Below, piece by piece: positions 47,036 to 57,899 of a stretch of DNA of 64,000 bases. Where the stretch lies: positions 1-64,000 of the forward strand of contig JAQDPW010000004.1 in NCBI GenBank assembly GCA_027659245.1, read 5' to 3'. The stretch is from Streptococcaceae bacterium AM104-57. Its GTDB lineage: Bacteria; Bacillota; Bacilli; Lactobacillales; Streptococcaceae. Positions within the stretch are counted from its first letter, which is position 1. Each line of letters opens with the position of its first letter. The translations under genes were made by a program, and so were the position numbers. Below the pieces are notes generated by a model, which saw only the letters and a program-made list of their open reading frames with translations, ran no database searches and was not told the DNA's origin.

Positions 47036-47159
47036 AACACTTCCTTTCTACTTGTGACGACAGAGCAATGAGACTTTTGTTTTAAGCACTTTCATGATAT
47101 AATTGTAGAAAAAGACAGAACCTTTGTCAATGTATAAGTGACAAAGATGGAGAATTTCT

Positions 47160-49228
<2,069 letters not shown>

Positions 49229-49278
49229 AACTATAAATGATATAGTATCTAAAGATATTGGATAAGAAAGGAGCTATT

Positions 49279-49799
49279 TTGGAACATATTATTTTACTGA
49301 GAGGTGTTACACCGAATGGACAAAATGCTATCCCTAAAATGTCTTATCTGGTAGATATCTTAACAGAGGCTGGTTTCCAACACGTTCGAACTTATATTCA
49401 AAGTGGGAATATCATTCTTGAAAGTGACTTATCTCTGGAAGAAATACGAGAACAGGTTCACACTCTAATAAAGGAAAAAATTGTGCTAATTTAAAAATGG
49501 TAATCAAGAACAAAAATGATTTTGCAAAAATTGTCCAAGAAAACCCATTTGGAAAACACTATCTTTTTGACCGAATACATGTGATCCTTTTTCAAAATGA
49601 TATCCAAAGTCTACCATTAGAAAAATTGGATAGTGACTATGGTGAAGAAGAAATTTGTATCGGCAACCATTGTCTTTACCTCTATCTCCCTAGAACTGCA
49701 AAACGAAAAAAGCTTAATACCAACTATCTCGAAAAGCTGTTCGGCGTTGATCTGACCATGCGAAAGTTAAACGTGGTAGAAAAATTACTAACAAAATAG
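49279..49799 (+). pseudogene. DUF1697 family protein, frameshifted
   Basis: The first part uses a TTG start (49279) after AAGGAG and reads MEHIILLRGVTPNGQNAIP... TYIQSGNIILES, the DUF1697 signature, then stops at 49494. The rest continues from 49497 in another frame (KMVIKNKNDFAKIVQENPFG...). Adding one G near 49484 restores an unbroken frame (KEKIGANLKMVIK). It is either a real single-base deletion or a sequencing error. Family function is unknown. Confidence 0.8.
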
Positions 49800-49809
49800 G
49801 AAAAATAAG

Positions 49810-50265
49810 ATGAACAGAAGAGAATCAGTCGAATTTGTCAATATGTGCATGATTAAAAATGGAGACAAGGTTCTGGTCCAAGACCGAGTTAGTCCTAACT
49901 GGCCTGGCATTACTTTTCCTGGCGGCCATGTTGAACGTTGCGAATCCTTTGTCGATGCTGTCATTCGTGAAGTGAAGGAAGAAACTGGTCTGACCATTTC
50001 TAAACCCCAGCTCTGTGGTATCAAAGACTGGTATGACGACGAAGATTATCGCTATGTTGTCCTCTTTTACCAAACTGAACACTTTACTGGGGAGCTCCAA
50101 TCTTCAGACGAAGGAAAAGTCTGGTGGGAGGATTTTGAAAATCTATCTCATCTTAAACTAGCTACTGAGGATATGTCTGATATGCTTCGTGTTTTTCTTG
50201 AAGAAGATCTCAGTGAGTTCTTTTACTACAAGGATGGTGAAGACTGGTCTTACCAACTCAAATAA
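49810..50265 (+). CDS. NUDIX hydrolase (MutT/8-oxo-dGTP diphosphatase type)
   Basis: This 151-residue protein has the NUDIX box GGHVERCESFVDAVIREVKEETGLTI (GX5EX7REVKEETGL pattern, about 38-61). The N-terminus WPGITFPGGHVE and length fit MutT-like or broad nucleotide pyrophosphatases. The exact substrate is uncertain. It is 10 bp after the DUF1697 remnant, in the same unit, followed by a terminator. Confidence 0.88.
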   Translation: MNRRESVEFVNMCMIKNGDKVLVQDRVSPNWPGITFPGGHVERCESFVDAVIREVKEETGLTISKPQLCGIKDWYDDEDYRYVVLFYQTEHFTGELQSSDEGKVWWEDFENLSHLKLATEDMSDMLRVFLEEDLSEFFYYKDGEDWSYQLK

Positions 50266-50269
50266 CAGT

Positions 50270-50300
50270 AAATCGGCAGAGGTATCTCCGCCGATTTTTA
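50270..50300 (+). terminator. terminator of NUDIX gene
   Basis: AAATCGGC (50270-50277) pairs with GCCGATTT (50290-50297), with inner AGAG/CTCC partial pairing and a T-run. Confidence 0.8.
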
Positions 50301-50385
50301 GCTTGTCTAATCTTCAAGCTAGGTCTGTGTCCTCCAATTAAAATTCTGTTACTGGCTTTTTCAGTTCTAGCTTGGTCTTTGAGTT

Positions 50386-51126
50386 TTATCGAGTTTGTGT
50401 GCCTACATAGTGGGCAATGACATCTGATGTGTACTGAGCTGTTCCAGATCCAAATTTGTCAATATTTTCCTTAAACTCTGGATTATAGACATAGCCTTTT
50501 CCGATATGACCAAAGACCTCGATAGAGCAGTCAAATCCATAAGTACGGATGGCTTGCAAAAGCTTGGTTGCTTCCTCTTGGTTTTCAGATGCTGTTATCG
50601 GCAGACCAGCTTGTAGATTTTGTGCCATGGCTTGAAAGACTTGATTAAAGGCTGATGCAACCTCATCCTCTCGTCCTTTTTGACGATCAAGGGCTTGATC
50701 CATGACTTCTTGGCCATACTTATCTACCGCCTCTTGGTGGTATTTTTGATGGTCTTGATAGCTAAATCCAGTGAATTTTTCCTCAATAGTCATTTTTCTT
50801 TCTCCTTTTTGTTCTTGAATGGTTTTTTGTAAGGTTGAAATCAAGGTATCCAGATGTTGCCTCTCCTGGGTTAAATAGTCCAACTGTCTAGTTAAATGTG
50901 GTAACAAGTCCGTCTTTTCTTCCTTCAATAGCTCTGCTATTTTTTCTAAAGAAAAACCTAGATACTTGTAATAGAGGATAATCTGTAGTCGTTCTAAATC
51001 CTCTTGACTATAGGTCCGATAGCCATTTTCTGACTTTAATGGAACCAAAAGTCCAATCTTGTCATAATGGTAGAGGGTCTTGACGGAGACACCTGAAAGT
51101 TGCGCAGCTTCTTTGATATGGTACAT
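50386..51126 (-). CDS. MerR-family regulator with TipA-S effector domain
   Basis: This 246-residue regulator starts at ATG 51126 (MYHIKEAAQLSGVSVKTLYHYDKIGLL) with a perfect AGGAGG; the frame upstream to 51267 lies in the promoter. It has an N-terminal MerR winged helix (1-70), a long dimerisation coiled coil (about 75-115) and a C-terminal TipAS domain (FSYQDHQKYHQEAVDKYG...) that binds peptide-like or drug ligands in relatives such as Mta and SkgA. It is likely an activator of its own gene through the 19-bp-spaced promoter. Confidence 0.9.
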   Translation of the reverse strand: MYHIKEAAQLSGVSVKTLYHYDKIGLLVPLKSENGYRTYSQEDLERLQIILYYKYLGFSLEKIAELLKEEKTDLLPHLTRQLDYLTQERQHLDTLISTLQKTIQEQKGERKMTIEEKFTGFSYQDHQKYHQEAVDKYGQEVMDQALDRQKGREDEVASAFNQVFQAMAQNLQAGLPITASENQEEATKLLQAIRTYGFDCSIEVFGHIGKGYVYNPEFKENIDKFGSGTAQYTSDVIAHYVGTQTR

Positions 51127-51146
51127 GATTTCCTCCTCACATAAAT

Positions 51147-51177
51147 AGTATATACCCTCCCCTTTGAGGAGAGTCAA
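51147..51177 (-). promoter_or_regulatory. MerR-type promoter with 19-bp spacer
   Basis: On the minus strand TTGACT (complement 51172-51177) and TATACT (complement 51147-51152) are 19 bp apart with CTCCTCAAAGGGGAG dyad between. This is the stretched spacer that MerR proteins untwist to activate. Confidence 0.8.
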
Positions 51178-51219
51178 GTATTTTATCATATTTTTTATAA
51201 AAACATGAAAATCGCTTTC

Positions 51220-51329
51220 TTGACAGACTTGAAAAATCATGATAGGATAATCAAGTCTATCAATCAAAGAATAAGCTCAAAAGAGCAATTGAGAGAAGGC
51301 TATTTGACAACTCAAGTAGCCTTTTATTA
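51220..51329 (+). promoter_or_regulatory. symporter promoter and leader with terminator-like hairpin
   Basis: TTGACA (51220-51225), 17 bp, then TAGGAT (51243-51248). About 45 nt into the leader AAGGCTATTTGA (51296-51307) pairs with TCAAGTAGCCTT (51312-51323) over 12 positions with one G-T pair, then TTATTATTT. That is an intrinsic terminator located before the ATG, so attenuation is possible. Confidence 0.6.
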
Positions 51330-51354
51330 TTTAGAAATAGATTGGAGTTTAACA

Positions 51355-52695
51355 ATGTCTGAAAAATCGCAATGGGGCTCTAAACTGGGCTTTATCCTTG
51401 CATCTGCAGGTTCTGCTATTGGTCTTGGGGCCGTTTGGAAGTTCCCTTATATGACCGCTGCCAATGGTGGGGGAGGTTTCTTACTGGTCTTTCTCATCTC
51501 AACACTATTGATTGGATTTCCACTTCTCTTGGCTGAATTCGCCCTCGGTCGGAGCGCTGGCGTGTCAGCAATCAAAACCTTTGGAAAATTGGGTGATAAC
51601 AAGAACTACAACTTTATCGGTTGGATTGGTGCCTTTGCCCTTTTCATCCTCTTATCTTTCTACAGTGTTATCGGGGGATGGGTTTTAGTTTATCTAGGTA
51701 TCGCTATTGCTAAAGCCTTCCAATTTGGGATTAGCAGCGATTATGCCCAACTCTTTACAGACATCATTTCAAATCCTTGGATTGCCCTTGGGTCTCAAGC
51801 TCTTTTTATCTTCCTCAACATCTTTATTGTATCTAAGGGAGTTCAAAAAGGGATTGAAAGAGCATCTAAGGTCATGATGCCCTTGTTATTTATCATCTTT
51901 GTCATTATTATCGGGCGCTCTCTCAGATTGCCAAATGCCATGGAAGGCGTTCTCTACTTCCTCAAACCAGACTTTTCAAAACTGACAAGTGCTGGTCTCC
52001 TCTATGCTCTAGGACAGTCATTCTTTGCTTTGTCCCTCGGTGTTACTGCCATGTTGACCTATGCTTCTTACCTAGATAAGAAAACCAATCTGGTCCAATC
52101 AGGTATGTCTATCGTTGCCATGAACATTTCTGTATCGATCATGGCGGGTCTAGCCATTTTCCCTGCTATGTCAGCCTTCAACATACAATCTGAAGGTGGT
52201 CCGAGTCTCCTCTTTATCGTCTTGCCCCAACTCTTTGACAAGATGCCTTTTGGAAGTATTTTCTATATTCTCTTTCTCTTGCTCTTCCTCTTTGCGACGG
52301 TCACTTCTTCTGTCGTTATGCTGGAAATTAATGTTGGAAATATCACTGACCAAGATAACGAAAAACGTAATAAATGGAGTCTTATTTTAGGTATCTTGAC
52401 CTTTATCTTTGGTATCCCTTCGGCCCTATCTTACGGTGTCATGGCGGATGTCCATATCTTTGGAAAGACCTTCTTTGACGCTATGGATTTCTTGGTTTCC
52501 AACCTTCTCATGCCTTTTGGTGCTCTCTGCTTGTCTCTTTTTACAGGCTATATTTTCAAGAAGGCACTGGCAATGGAGGAACTTCATCTTGATGAAACAC
52601 CTTGGAAACAAGGACTTTTCCAAGTCTGGCTCTTCCTTCTTCGTTTCATCATCCCAATTATCATCATCGTGGTCTTTATCGCCCAATTTATGTAA
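51355..52695 (+). CDS. sodium:neurotransmitter symporter (SNF/NSS family)
   Basis: This 446-residue Na+-coupled amino acid transporter starts MSEKSQWGSKLGFILASAGSAIGLGAVWKFPYM, the bacterial NSS signature with the Na+ site GSAIGLGAVWKFP. It has 11-12 membrane segments, as in LeuT/TnaT relatives with a shortened helix 12. The substrate is probably an amino acid (Trp, Tyr, or branched-chain), not determinable here. The ATG at 51355 has GGAG upstream; the longer frame from 51205 covers the promoter and leader hairpin and is not coding. Confidence 0.88.
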   Translation: MSEKSQWGSKLGFILASAGSAIGLGAVWKFPYMTAANGGGGFLLVFLISTLLIGFPLLLAEFALGRSAGVSAIKTFGKLGDNKNYNFIGWIGAFALFILLSFYSVIGGWVLVYLGIAIAKAFQFGISSDYAQLFTDIISNPWIALGSQALFIFLNIFIVSKGVQKGIERASKVMMPLLFIIFVIIIGRSLRLPNAMEGVLYFLKPDFSKLTSAGLLYALGQSFFALSLGVTAMLTYASYLDKKTNLVQSGMSIVAMNISVSIMAGLAIFPAMSAFNIQSEGGPSLLFIVLPQLFDKMPFGSIFYILFLLLFLFATVTSSVVMLEINVGNITDQDNEKRNKWSLILGILTFIFGIPSALSYGVMADVHIFGKTFFDAMDFLVSNLLMPFGALCLSLFTGYIFKKALAMEELHLDETPWKQGLFQVWLFLLRFIIPIIIIVVFIAQFM

Positions 52696-52706
52696 ATAGA
52701 AAAAAG

Positions 52707-52884
52707 GAGAGTGGGACAGAAATCGGTAATTCGTTAGAATTCGATTTCGTCGTCCCACCTCCGCACAGTTGAGAAGGGCTGTAAAAGCTGATGAAATCAG
52801 CGTAGTAGAGCCCACTCAGCCACTGCGTCTTGCTCGACAATCCAAAGACAACTGAGAGGCTAGGACTTTTGTCCCAGCCTCTTT
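52707..52884 (+). repeat. dispersed structured repeat, copy 4 (178 bp)
   Basis: It is nearly identical to 11726-11903 (a few substitutions). Here the outer stem is fully paired, GTGGGAC/GTCCCAC. The terminal GAGGCT.GGAC-TTTT-GTCC.AGCCTC hairpin lies 5 bp from the manA stop on the minus strand and 12 bp after the symporter stop, so it separates two convergent genes. Confidence 0.8.
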
Positions 52885-52889
52885 TCTTT

Positions 52890-53834
52890 TTATGGATGGC
52901 TAACAATCAATTCTAGACCTTGACCTTTCAAAGTCCATGCTTCAACATCGCTTGGCAAGATAAAGTGGCTGCCTTTTTGGATTGGATAGTTTTTTCCGTC
53001 AACAGTCAGCTGACCTTGACCAGCTAAGACACTGAATAAGCTGTAGTCAGATGTCTTTTCGAAGTCAACTTTTCCAGTAATTTCCCACTTGTAAACTGCG
53101 AAGAATTCATTGGATACAAGGAGAGTTGAACGCAAATCATCTGCTTTAACAGTCACAGGACGGCTATTTGCAGGCTCACCAATATTCAAAACATCGATTG
53201 ATTTTTCAAGATGAAGTTCACGCAAGTTGCTATTATCATCCTTGCGGTCAAAGTCATAGACACGGTAGGTTGTATCACTAGACTGTTGCGTTTCAAGGAT
53301 CAAGATTCCCGCACCGATAGCGTGCATGGTCCCACTCGGTACGTAGTAGAAATCTCCAGCCTTAACAGGAACCTTTGTCAGCAAGGCATCCCAGTTTTTA
53401 TCTTCAATTTGCTGACGGAGTTCTTCTTTTGACTTAGCATTGTGACCGTAAATAATCTCTGAACCTTCATCTGCAGCAATGATATACCAGCACTCTGTTT
53501 TTCCAAGTTCGCCTTCATGCTCTAATCCATAAGCATCGTCTGGGTGGACTTGGACACTGAGCCAGTCGTTGGCATCGAGGATTTTGGTCAACAGTGGAAA
53601 TACAGGTTCTAGACGATTACCAAACAATTCACGGTGCTCTGCATACAAAGTAGCAAGATCTGTTCCCTCGTAGCGACCATTGGCAACTTTAGAGACACCA
53701 TTTGGATGGGCTGAGATAGCCCAATATTCTCCGATTTTTTCACTTGGAATGTCGTAACCAAACTCATCACGTAGCTTGGTACCACCCCAGATTTTTTCTT
53801 GCATAACTGATTGTAAAAATAATGGTTCTGACAT
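52890..53834 (-). CDS. manA: mannose-6-phosphate isomerase, class I
   Basis: ManA interconverts mannose-6-P and fructose-6-P. The 314-residue cupin enzyme has zinc-site motifs VQVHPDDAYGLEHEGELGKTECWYI and FYYVPSGTMHAIGAGILILE. ATG 53834 (MSEPLFLQ) is 6 nt after AGGAG; the ATG immediately before (53837) is too close. Length matches ManA of other lactic acid bacteria. It precedes the bacteriocin island and its IS debris. Confidence 0.95.
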   Translation of the reverse strand: MSEPLFLQSVMQEKIWGGTKLRDEFGYDIPSEKIGEYWAISAHPNGVSKVANGRYEGTDLATLYAEHRELFGNRLEPVFPLLTKILDANDWLSVQVHPDDAYGLEHEGELGKTECWYIIAADEGSEIIYGHNAKSKEELRQQIEDKNWDALLTKVPVKAGDFYYVPSGTMHAIGAGILILETQQSSDTTYRVYDFDRKDDNSNLRELHLEKSIDVLNIGEPANSRPVTVKADDLRSTLLVSNEFFAVYKWEITGKVDFEKTSDYSLFSVLAGQGQLTVDGKNYPIQKGSHFILPSDVEAWTLKGQGLELIVSHP

Positions 53835-53980
53835 CATATTCTCCTGTCTGATTTTTCTCCCCTCATTATAGCAAAAAGCTAGGTCTAATTGCAATGTCAT
53901 TAAGTTAAGAAATTCAGATACAATTCTGTATTTGGGTTTCTTTTTTAATGTGATAAACTATAGTTAAGGAGGCATTTCCC

Positions 53981-54779
53981 ATGATAAAACAGATAAAAGC
54001 CCACTTGAATAAGAGTATTCAGAGTATCCTTGGTCAAAAAGTTGAGTTCGTCAAACAAGATGAACAAGCCTTTACTCGTAAAAGAAGTTTATCACTAGAA
54101 ACTATGATTCGTACCATTCTGGGAATGGGCGGGAAATCACTGTCAAAAGAATTACTAGATGCCAGACTGAGGGTTTCAAATTCAGCCTTTGTTCAAAGAC
54201 GCTATCAGATAAAATCTGAAGCTTTCTATGCCCTATTTAAAGAATTTACAGCACCTATTCCACTTAATACTGATTTTCCAATATTCGCTGCAGATGGGAG
54301 TGATATCTGTATTCCTCGAAATCCCATGGATACAGAAACCTCTATCCAAACCCAAACGGATGTTAAATCCTATAATCTCATACACATAAATGCCCTATAC
54401 GACTTGACGGCTGGAGTGTATAGAGATGTTTTTATTCAAGACAAACATGCGCAAGATGAGCGCTTAGCTCTGATTCAGATGATGAAGGCTTCTCCCTTTC
54501 GAGAAAGCTCTTGTTATCATGGATAGAGGCTATGAAAGTTACAATCTCATGGCTCATTTTCAAGAAAAAGGATGGCTTTATATCATCCGTATTCGAGATG
54601 GAAAACAATCCATGTGTTCCTCCTTCAACTTTCCAAATACGGAGTGTTTTGATCAAAAATTTTCTCTCAAATTATCACGAAAGCAAACCAAGCAGTTCAA
54701 AAAACTTTATCGCGACTATCCCAATGACTATCATTTTATTCCACATACTTCTACTTTTGATTTTCTTAACAAAGTATAG
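53981..54779 (+). pseudogene. IS4-family transposase remnant
   Basis: The frame from 53981 encodes MIKQIKAHLNKSIQSILG... and the first DDE aspartate region FPIFAADGSDICIP. It is lost at an A-run near 54503-54506 and resumes in another frame (LVIMDRGYESYNLMAHFQEKGW, the second Asp motif). Dropping one A restores it. The protein then ends at 54779 without the C-terminal YREK-type Glu region. So it is both frameshifted and truncated. It marks the left border of the bacteriocin island. Confidence 0.85.
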
Positions 54780-54975
54780 ACGTCTACTATCTTCTTAAAA
54801 GTAGCAGTACTTATTTTTAAGTCTAAGATTTCAATAATCCTGAGTATCTAAAATATCTTAATTTTCACTGCTCTCCTTGCAATAAAAAGTTTTACTATAT
54901 TATTTATTATCTTGCAGAAAAAATATTAGTAAATTAATAGTTTGTAGTTAAGTTTTTTTATTTCCTACAAATCCA
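54780..54975. other. AT-rich gap after the IS4 remnant
   Basis: About 200 bp with no convincing ORF, hairpin or repeat. It probably contains the end of the deleted insertion sequence and the 3' flank of the small membrane ORF. Confidence 0.4.
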
Positions 54976-55137
54976 TCAACTAAGTAAAACATCAACGATT
55001 ATATAAACTATTGATAATATAATCAAAATTTTGCTAACTATCTTACTCTCATCATTCTTAGATAGCTTTGATATTTTGTAAGTAAGCAAATAAGACAGTA
55101 AATTAATAGCGATAATAATACTATATTTAAGAATCAT
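54976..55137 (-). CDS. 53-residue two-helix membrane protein, possible bacteriocin immunity protein
   Basis: This small ORF reads MILKYSIIIAINLLSYLLTYK, then a charged loop KLSKNDESK, then a second hydrophobic helix ILIILSIVYIIVDVLLS. It follows an orphan bacteriocin leader and lies under the BlpR-type box at 55292-55321. Small two-helix proteins are common as Blp immunity proteins, so I infer that role. The ribosome site is weak. Confidence 0.45.
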   Translation of the reverse strand: MILKYSIIIAINLLSYLLTYKISKLSKNDESKIVSKILIILSIVYIIVDVLLS

Positions 55138-55154
55138 AATCTTACAAATTCGAG

Positions 55155-55202
55155 TTATTCAGTATCCATAATCTCAAATTGTTCCATCATTTTTGTATTC
55201 AT
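55155..55202 (-). pseudogene. orphan double-glycine bacteriocin leader (core deleted)
   Basis: The minus strand encodes MNTKMMEQFEIMDTE then TAA. The first 15 residues match the leaders of the two intact bacteriocins at 57060-57281 and 58673-58909, but the rest of the leader, the GG site and the core are gone. It retains a ribosome site and promoter. It is a deletion relic. Confidence 0.8.
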
Positions 55203-55258
55203 GATAAATACTCCTTGTTTATTTTTAATTTTTGTCCTGTTGCAACTTTGACAAGTTT

Positions 55259-55321
55259 AGTATATCACTGTTTATTAATTTTTTCATCCAAATCTTGAAT
55301 GGTCATCGAAACGTCTTGAAT
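55259..55321 (-). promoter_or_regulatory. BlpR-type promoter a (orphan leader / small membrane ORF)
   Basis: ATTCAAGAC and ATTCAAGAT direct repeats (complement 55313-55321 and 55292-55300) start 21 bp apart. The -10 TATACT is at complement 55259-55264, 27 bp beyond. Confidence 0.8.
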
Positions 55322-55334
55322 TGTTAAAAAATTT

Positions 55335-55368
55335 AAAAAGCAAGCATTAAAAACATACTTGCCCTTTC
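55335..55368 (-). terminator. possible terminator of thioredoxin-like gene
   Basis: GCAAG and CTTGC arms around an AT-rich loop lie about 80 nt after the gene stop, with T residues on the minus strand. Confidence 0.4.
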
Positions 55369-55445
55369 ACTCTTGTCTATAGGTAAATTCTAGCCATATG
55401 TTATTACAAACAAATAATATCATTGCACCTGTTTACCATCTATTT

Positions 55446-56495
<1,050 letters not shown>

Positions 56496-56512
56496 TTACA
56501 TTTGTTAGCTTT

Positions 56513-56576
56513 ATCTTACCTTATTTAAGATTACAAATTCATCTAAATCTTAAATGGTCATCAAAACATCTTGAAT
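56513..56576 (-). promoter_or_regulatory. BlpR-type promoter b (thioredoxin-like gene)
   Basis: Direct repeats ATTCAAGAT and ATTTAAGAT (complement 56568-56576 and 56547-56555) are 21 bp apart. A -10 TAAGAT lies 28 bp on (complement 56513-56518). AAAGGAG precedes the ATG. Confidence 0.75.
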
Positions 56577-56577
56577 G

Positions 56578-56641
56578 GCAAAAACTTCATTGAAAAAGGT
56601 AAGTATTTCAAAAACACCTACCTTTTTAATGAAGTTTTTTG
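56578..56641 (-). terminator. terminator after class IIa bacteriocin-immunity pair
   Basis: AAACTTCATT..AATGAAGTTT with inner AAAAAGGTA..TACCTTTTT forms a long hairpin with T-runs, immediately before promoter b. A relic -10 region (GTTTAGTATA near 56663-56671) adjoins it without an intact box. Confidence 0.6.
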
Positions 56642-56763
56642 TCCTGTTGCAACCATGACAAGTTTAGTATAACACTGTTTTAATTTTTTCACTCAAATTC
56701 AGAGTCACAATAAAAATATTAGAAATACATAAACTATAATTAACATATCACCTATACTATATC

Positions 56764-57060
56764 CTAGTATCCATATCTAATATTAGATAATTCTCTTAAT
56801 TTTTTTATCTGATTAGACTGAATTTCAGATAAATGTAGCGCATTTTCAATTAATACATTTGAAATTTCAATGTTCATTCGACTAAGGGTATAAGGAATCG
56901 ATATACTTCCTTTCTTTAATTCACATTCGTAAGAAATCAATATATCTTTCAAAGGGAGGAGTTGAGAATCACATTTTATATTTTGAATAAGTTCTTCTAA
57001 TATGATGATAGCTTCACGGCGTCTTTCAACCCCACCAGAAAACCACTTTAACCCTCTCAT
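56764..57060 (-). CDS. enterocin A-type immunity protein
   Basis: This 98-residue soluble helical protein starts MRGLKWFSGGVERRREAIIILEELIQNI. It resembles the EntA_Immun four-helix family that protects producers of class IIa bacteriocins by binding the mannose PTS receptor complex. Its ATG overlaps the bacteriocin stop as TAATG (ATG is 57060-57058 on the minus strand), so it is translationally coupled. The match is by composition and helical pattern plus context; specificity is inferred. Confidence 0.75.
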   Translation of the reverse strand: MRGLKWFSGGVERRREAIIILEELIQNIKCDSQLLPLKDILISYECELKKGSISIPYTLSRMNIEISNVLIENALHLSEIQSNQIKKLRELSNIRYGY

Positions 57061-57281
57061 TATAGAGGTCCACCCGAATTCCAACCTGCATTCCCACCTG
57101 AAAATCCATTAACAATAGAATTAGTAAGAATTTTATTTATAGCTTCAGGCCAGTTTACCCAGCAACCTTTAGAGTTATCACAATATAAACCATTACCGTA
57201 ATATATTGTTTTTCCTCCTACTTTACTCGCAAGCATCTCAGTATCCATAATCTCAAATTGTTCCATCATTTTTAGATTCAT
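57060..57281 (-). CDS. class IIa (pediocin-like) bacteriocin precursor
   Basis: The 73-residue precursor has a Blp-type leader MNLKMMEQFEIMDTEMLASKVGG (23 residues, GG site) and a predicted 50-residue core starting KTIYYGNGLYC. The core has the YGNG box and GCWVNW. Its two cysteines (core positions 11 and 17) are separated by five residues instead of the usual four. The C-terminal half (IVNGFSGGNAGWNSGG) resembles ubericin A and related peptides. It should kill mannose-PTS-bearing Gram-positives such as enterococci and listeriae, if active. It is exported by BlpAB and driven by promoter c. Confidence 0.9.
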   Translation of the reverse strand: MNLKMMEQFEIMDTEMLASKVGGKTIYYGNGLYCDNSKGCWVNWPEAINKILTNSIVNGFSGGNAGWNSGGPL

Positions 57282-57337
57282 GACAAATACTCCTTTTTTA
57301 TTTTTAATCTTTGTCCTGTTGCAACTTTGACAAGTTT

Positions 57338-57401
57338 AGTATATCACTGTTTATTATATTTTTTCATCCAAATCTTGAATTGTCATCGAAACATCTTGAA
57401 T
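57338..57401 (-). promoter_or_regulatory. BlpR-type promoter c (class IIa bacteriocin)
   Basis: Direct repeats ATTCAAGAT twice (complement 57393-57401 and 57372-57380), 21 bp apart, are followed after 28 bp by -10 TATACT (complement 57338-57343). Confidence 0.82.
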
Positions 57402-57407
57402 TACAAA

Positions 57408-57460
57408 AACTTCATTAAAAGAGGTAAGCATTTCGAAAACACTTACCCTTTTATACTTCA
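57408..57460 (-). terminator. likely terminator of the 134-residue membrane protein gene
   Basis: GGTAAG/CTTACC with flanking AAAAG/CTTTT forms a hairpin just after the stop at 57468. Confidence 0.5.
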
Positions 57461-57467
57461 TTAACCT

Positions 57468-57872
57468 CTACTTTTTATAATACTTCAAGCCCCAAACGAG
57501 CAGAAGCGTGATAATAAAGCATAGAATAGCTCCAATATAGGCGATTAGTTGTTGATAGGATTCTACTGCTGTGATACCTCTATACAAACAGATGATAGTC
57601 ATAAAACATGTCAATCCTACGAACATTAGTTGATTGGCTCTAGGACTTACCAAATCATCATCTTCAAATTTTTTCACTCTCATTTCCCTAGTGAGATAAA
57701 CAACAGCCAAAATAGAAATCAAGTTGATAGCCACTAAAATCAATTGGCAAACTAAGGAAAAATTTAAAAATTGACGAGAGAGAAATAGATAAGTAGAGAT
57801 TAGCAAAGGCAACTGACCTAGAAACAATCTCGTTAGAAATACGTTGCGTTTTTTAGCAAATATTTTTTTCAA
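57468..57872 (-). CDS. four-helix membrane protein, putative bacteriocin immunity
   Basis: This 134-residue protein has a basic N-terminus and four hydrophobic helices (about 12-30, 36-58, 80-100, 108-128), with a charged loop RVKKFEDDDL. I do not recognise a family. It starts with TTG at 57872, supported by AAGGAGATAGCA. It has its own -10-like sequence but no BlpR-type box. Located between the two bacteriocin genes and beside an IS110 relic, it may be an immunity protein displaced from the bacteriocin at 58673. Confidence 0.55.
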   Translation of the reverse strand: MKKIFAKKRNVFLTRLFLGQLPLLISTYLFLSRQFLNFSLVCQLILVAINLISILAVVYLTREMRVKKFEDDDLVSPRANQLMFVGLTCFMTIICLYRGITAVESYQQLIAYIGAILCFIITLLLVWGLKYYKK

Positions 57873-57899
57873 TGCTATCTCCTTATATTATATATTTAG

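Noticed and set aside
51205..51354. N-terminal extension of the symporter
   Set aside because: The extension spans the promoter and the terminator-like hairpin. The conserved NSS N-terminus starts at 51355 after a GGAG site.
52688..52906. 72-codon minus-strand frame over repeat copy 4 (and a similar one at 11662-11859)
   Set aside because: Both simply translate the dispersed repeat; shared sequence comes from the repeat and not from a protein family.
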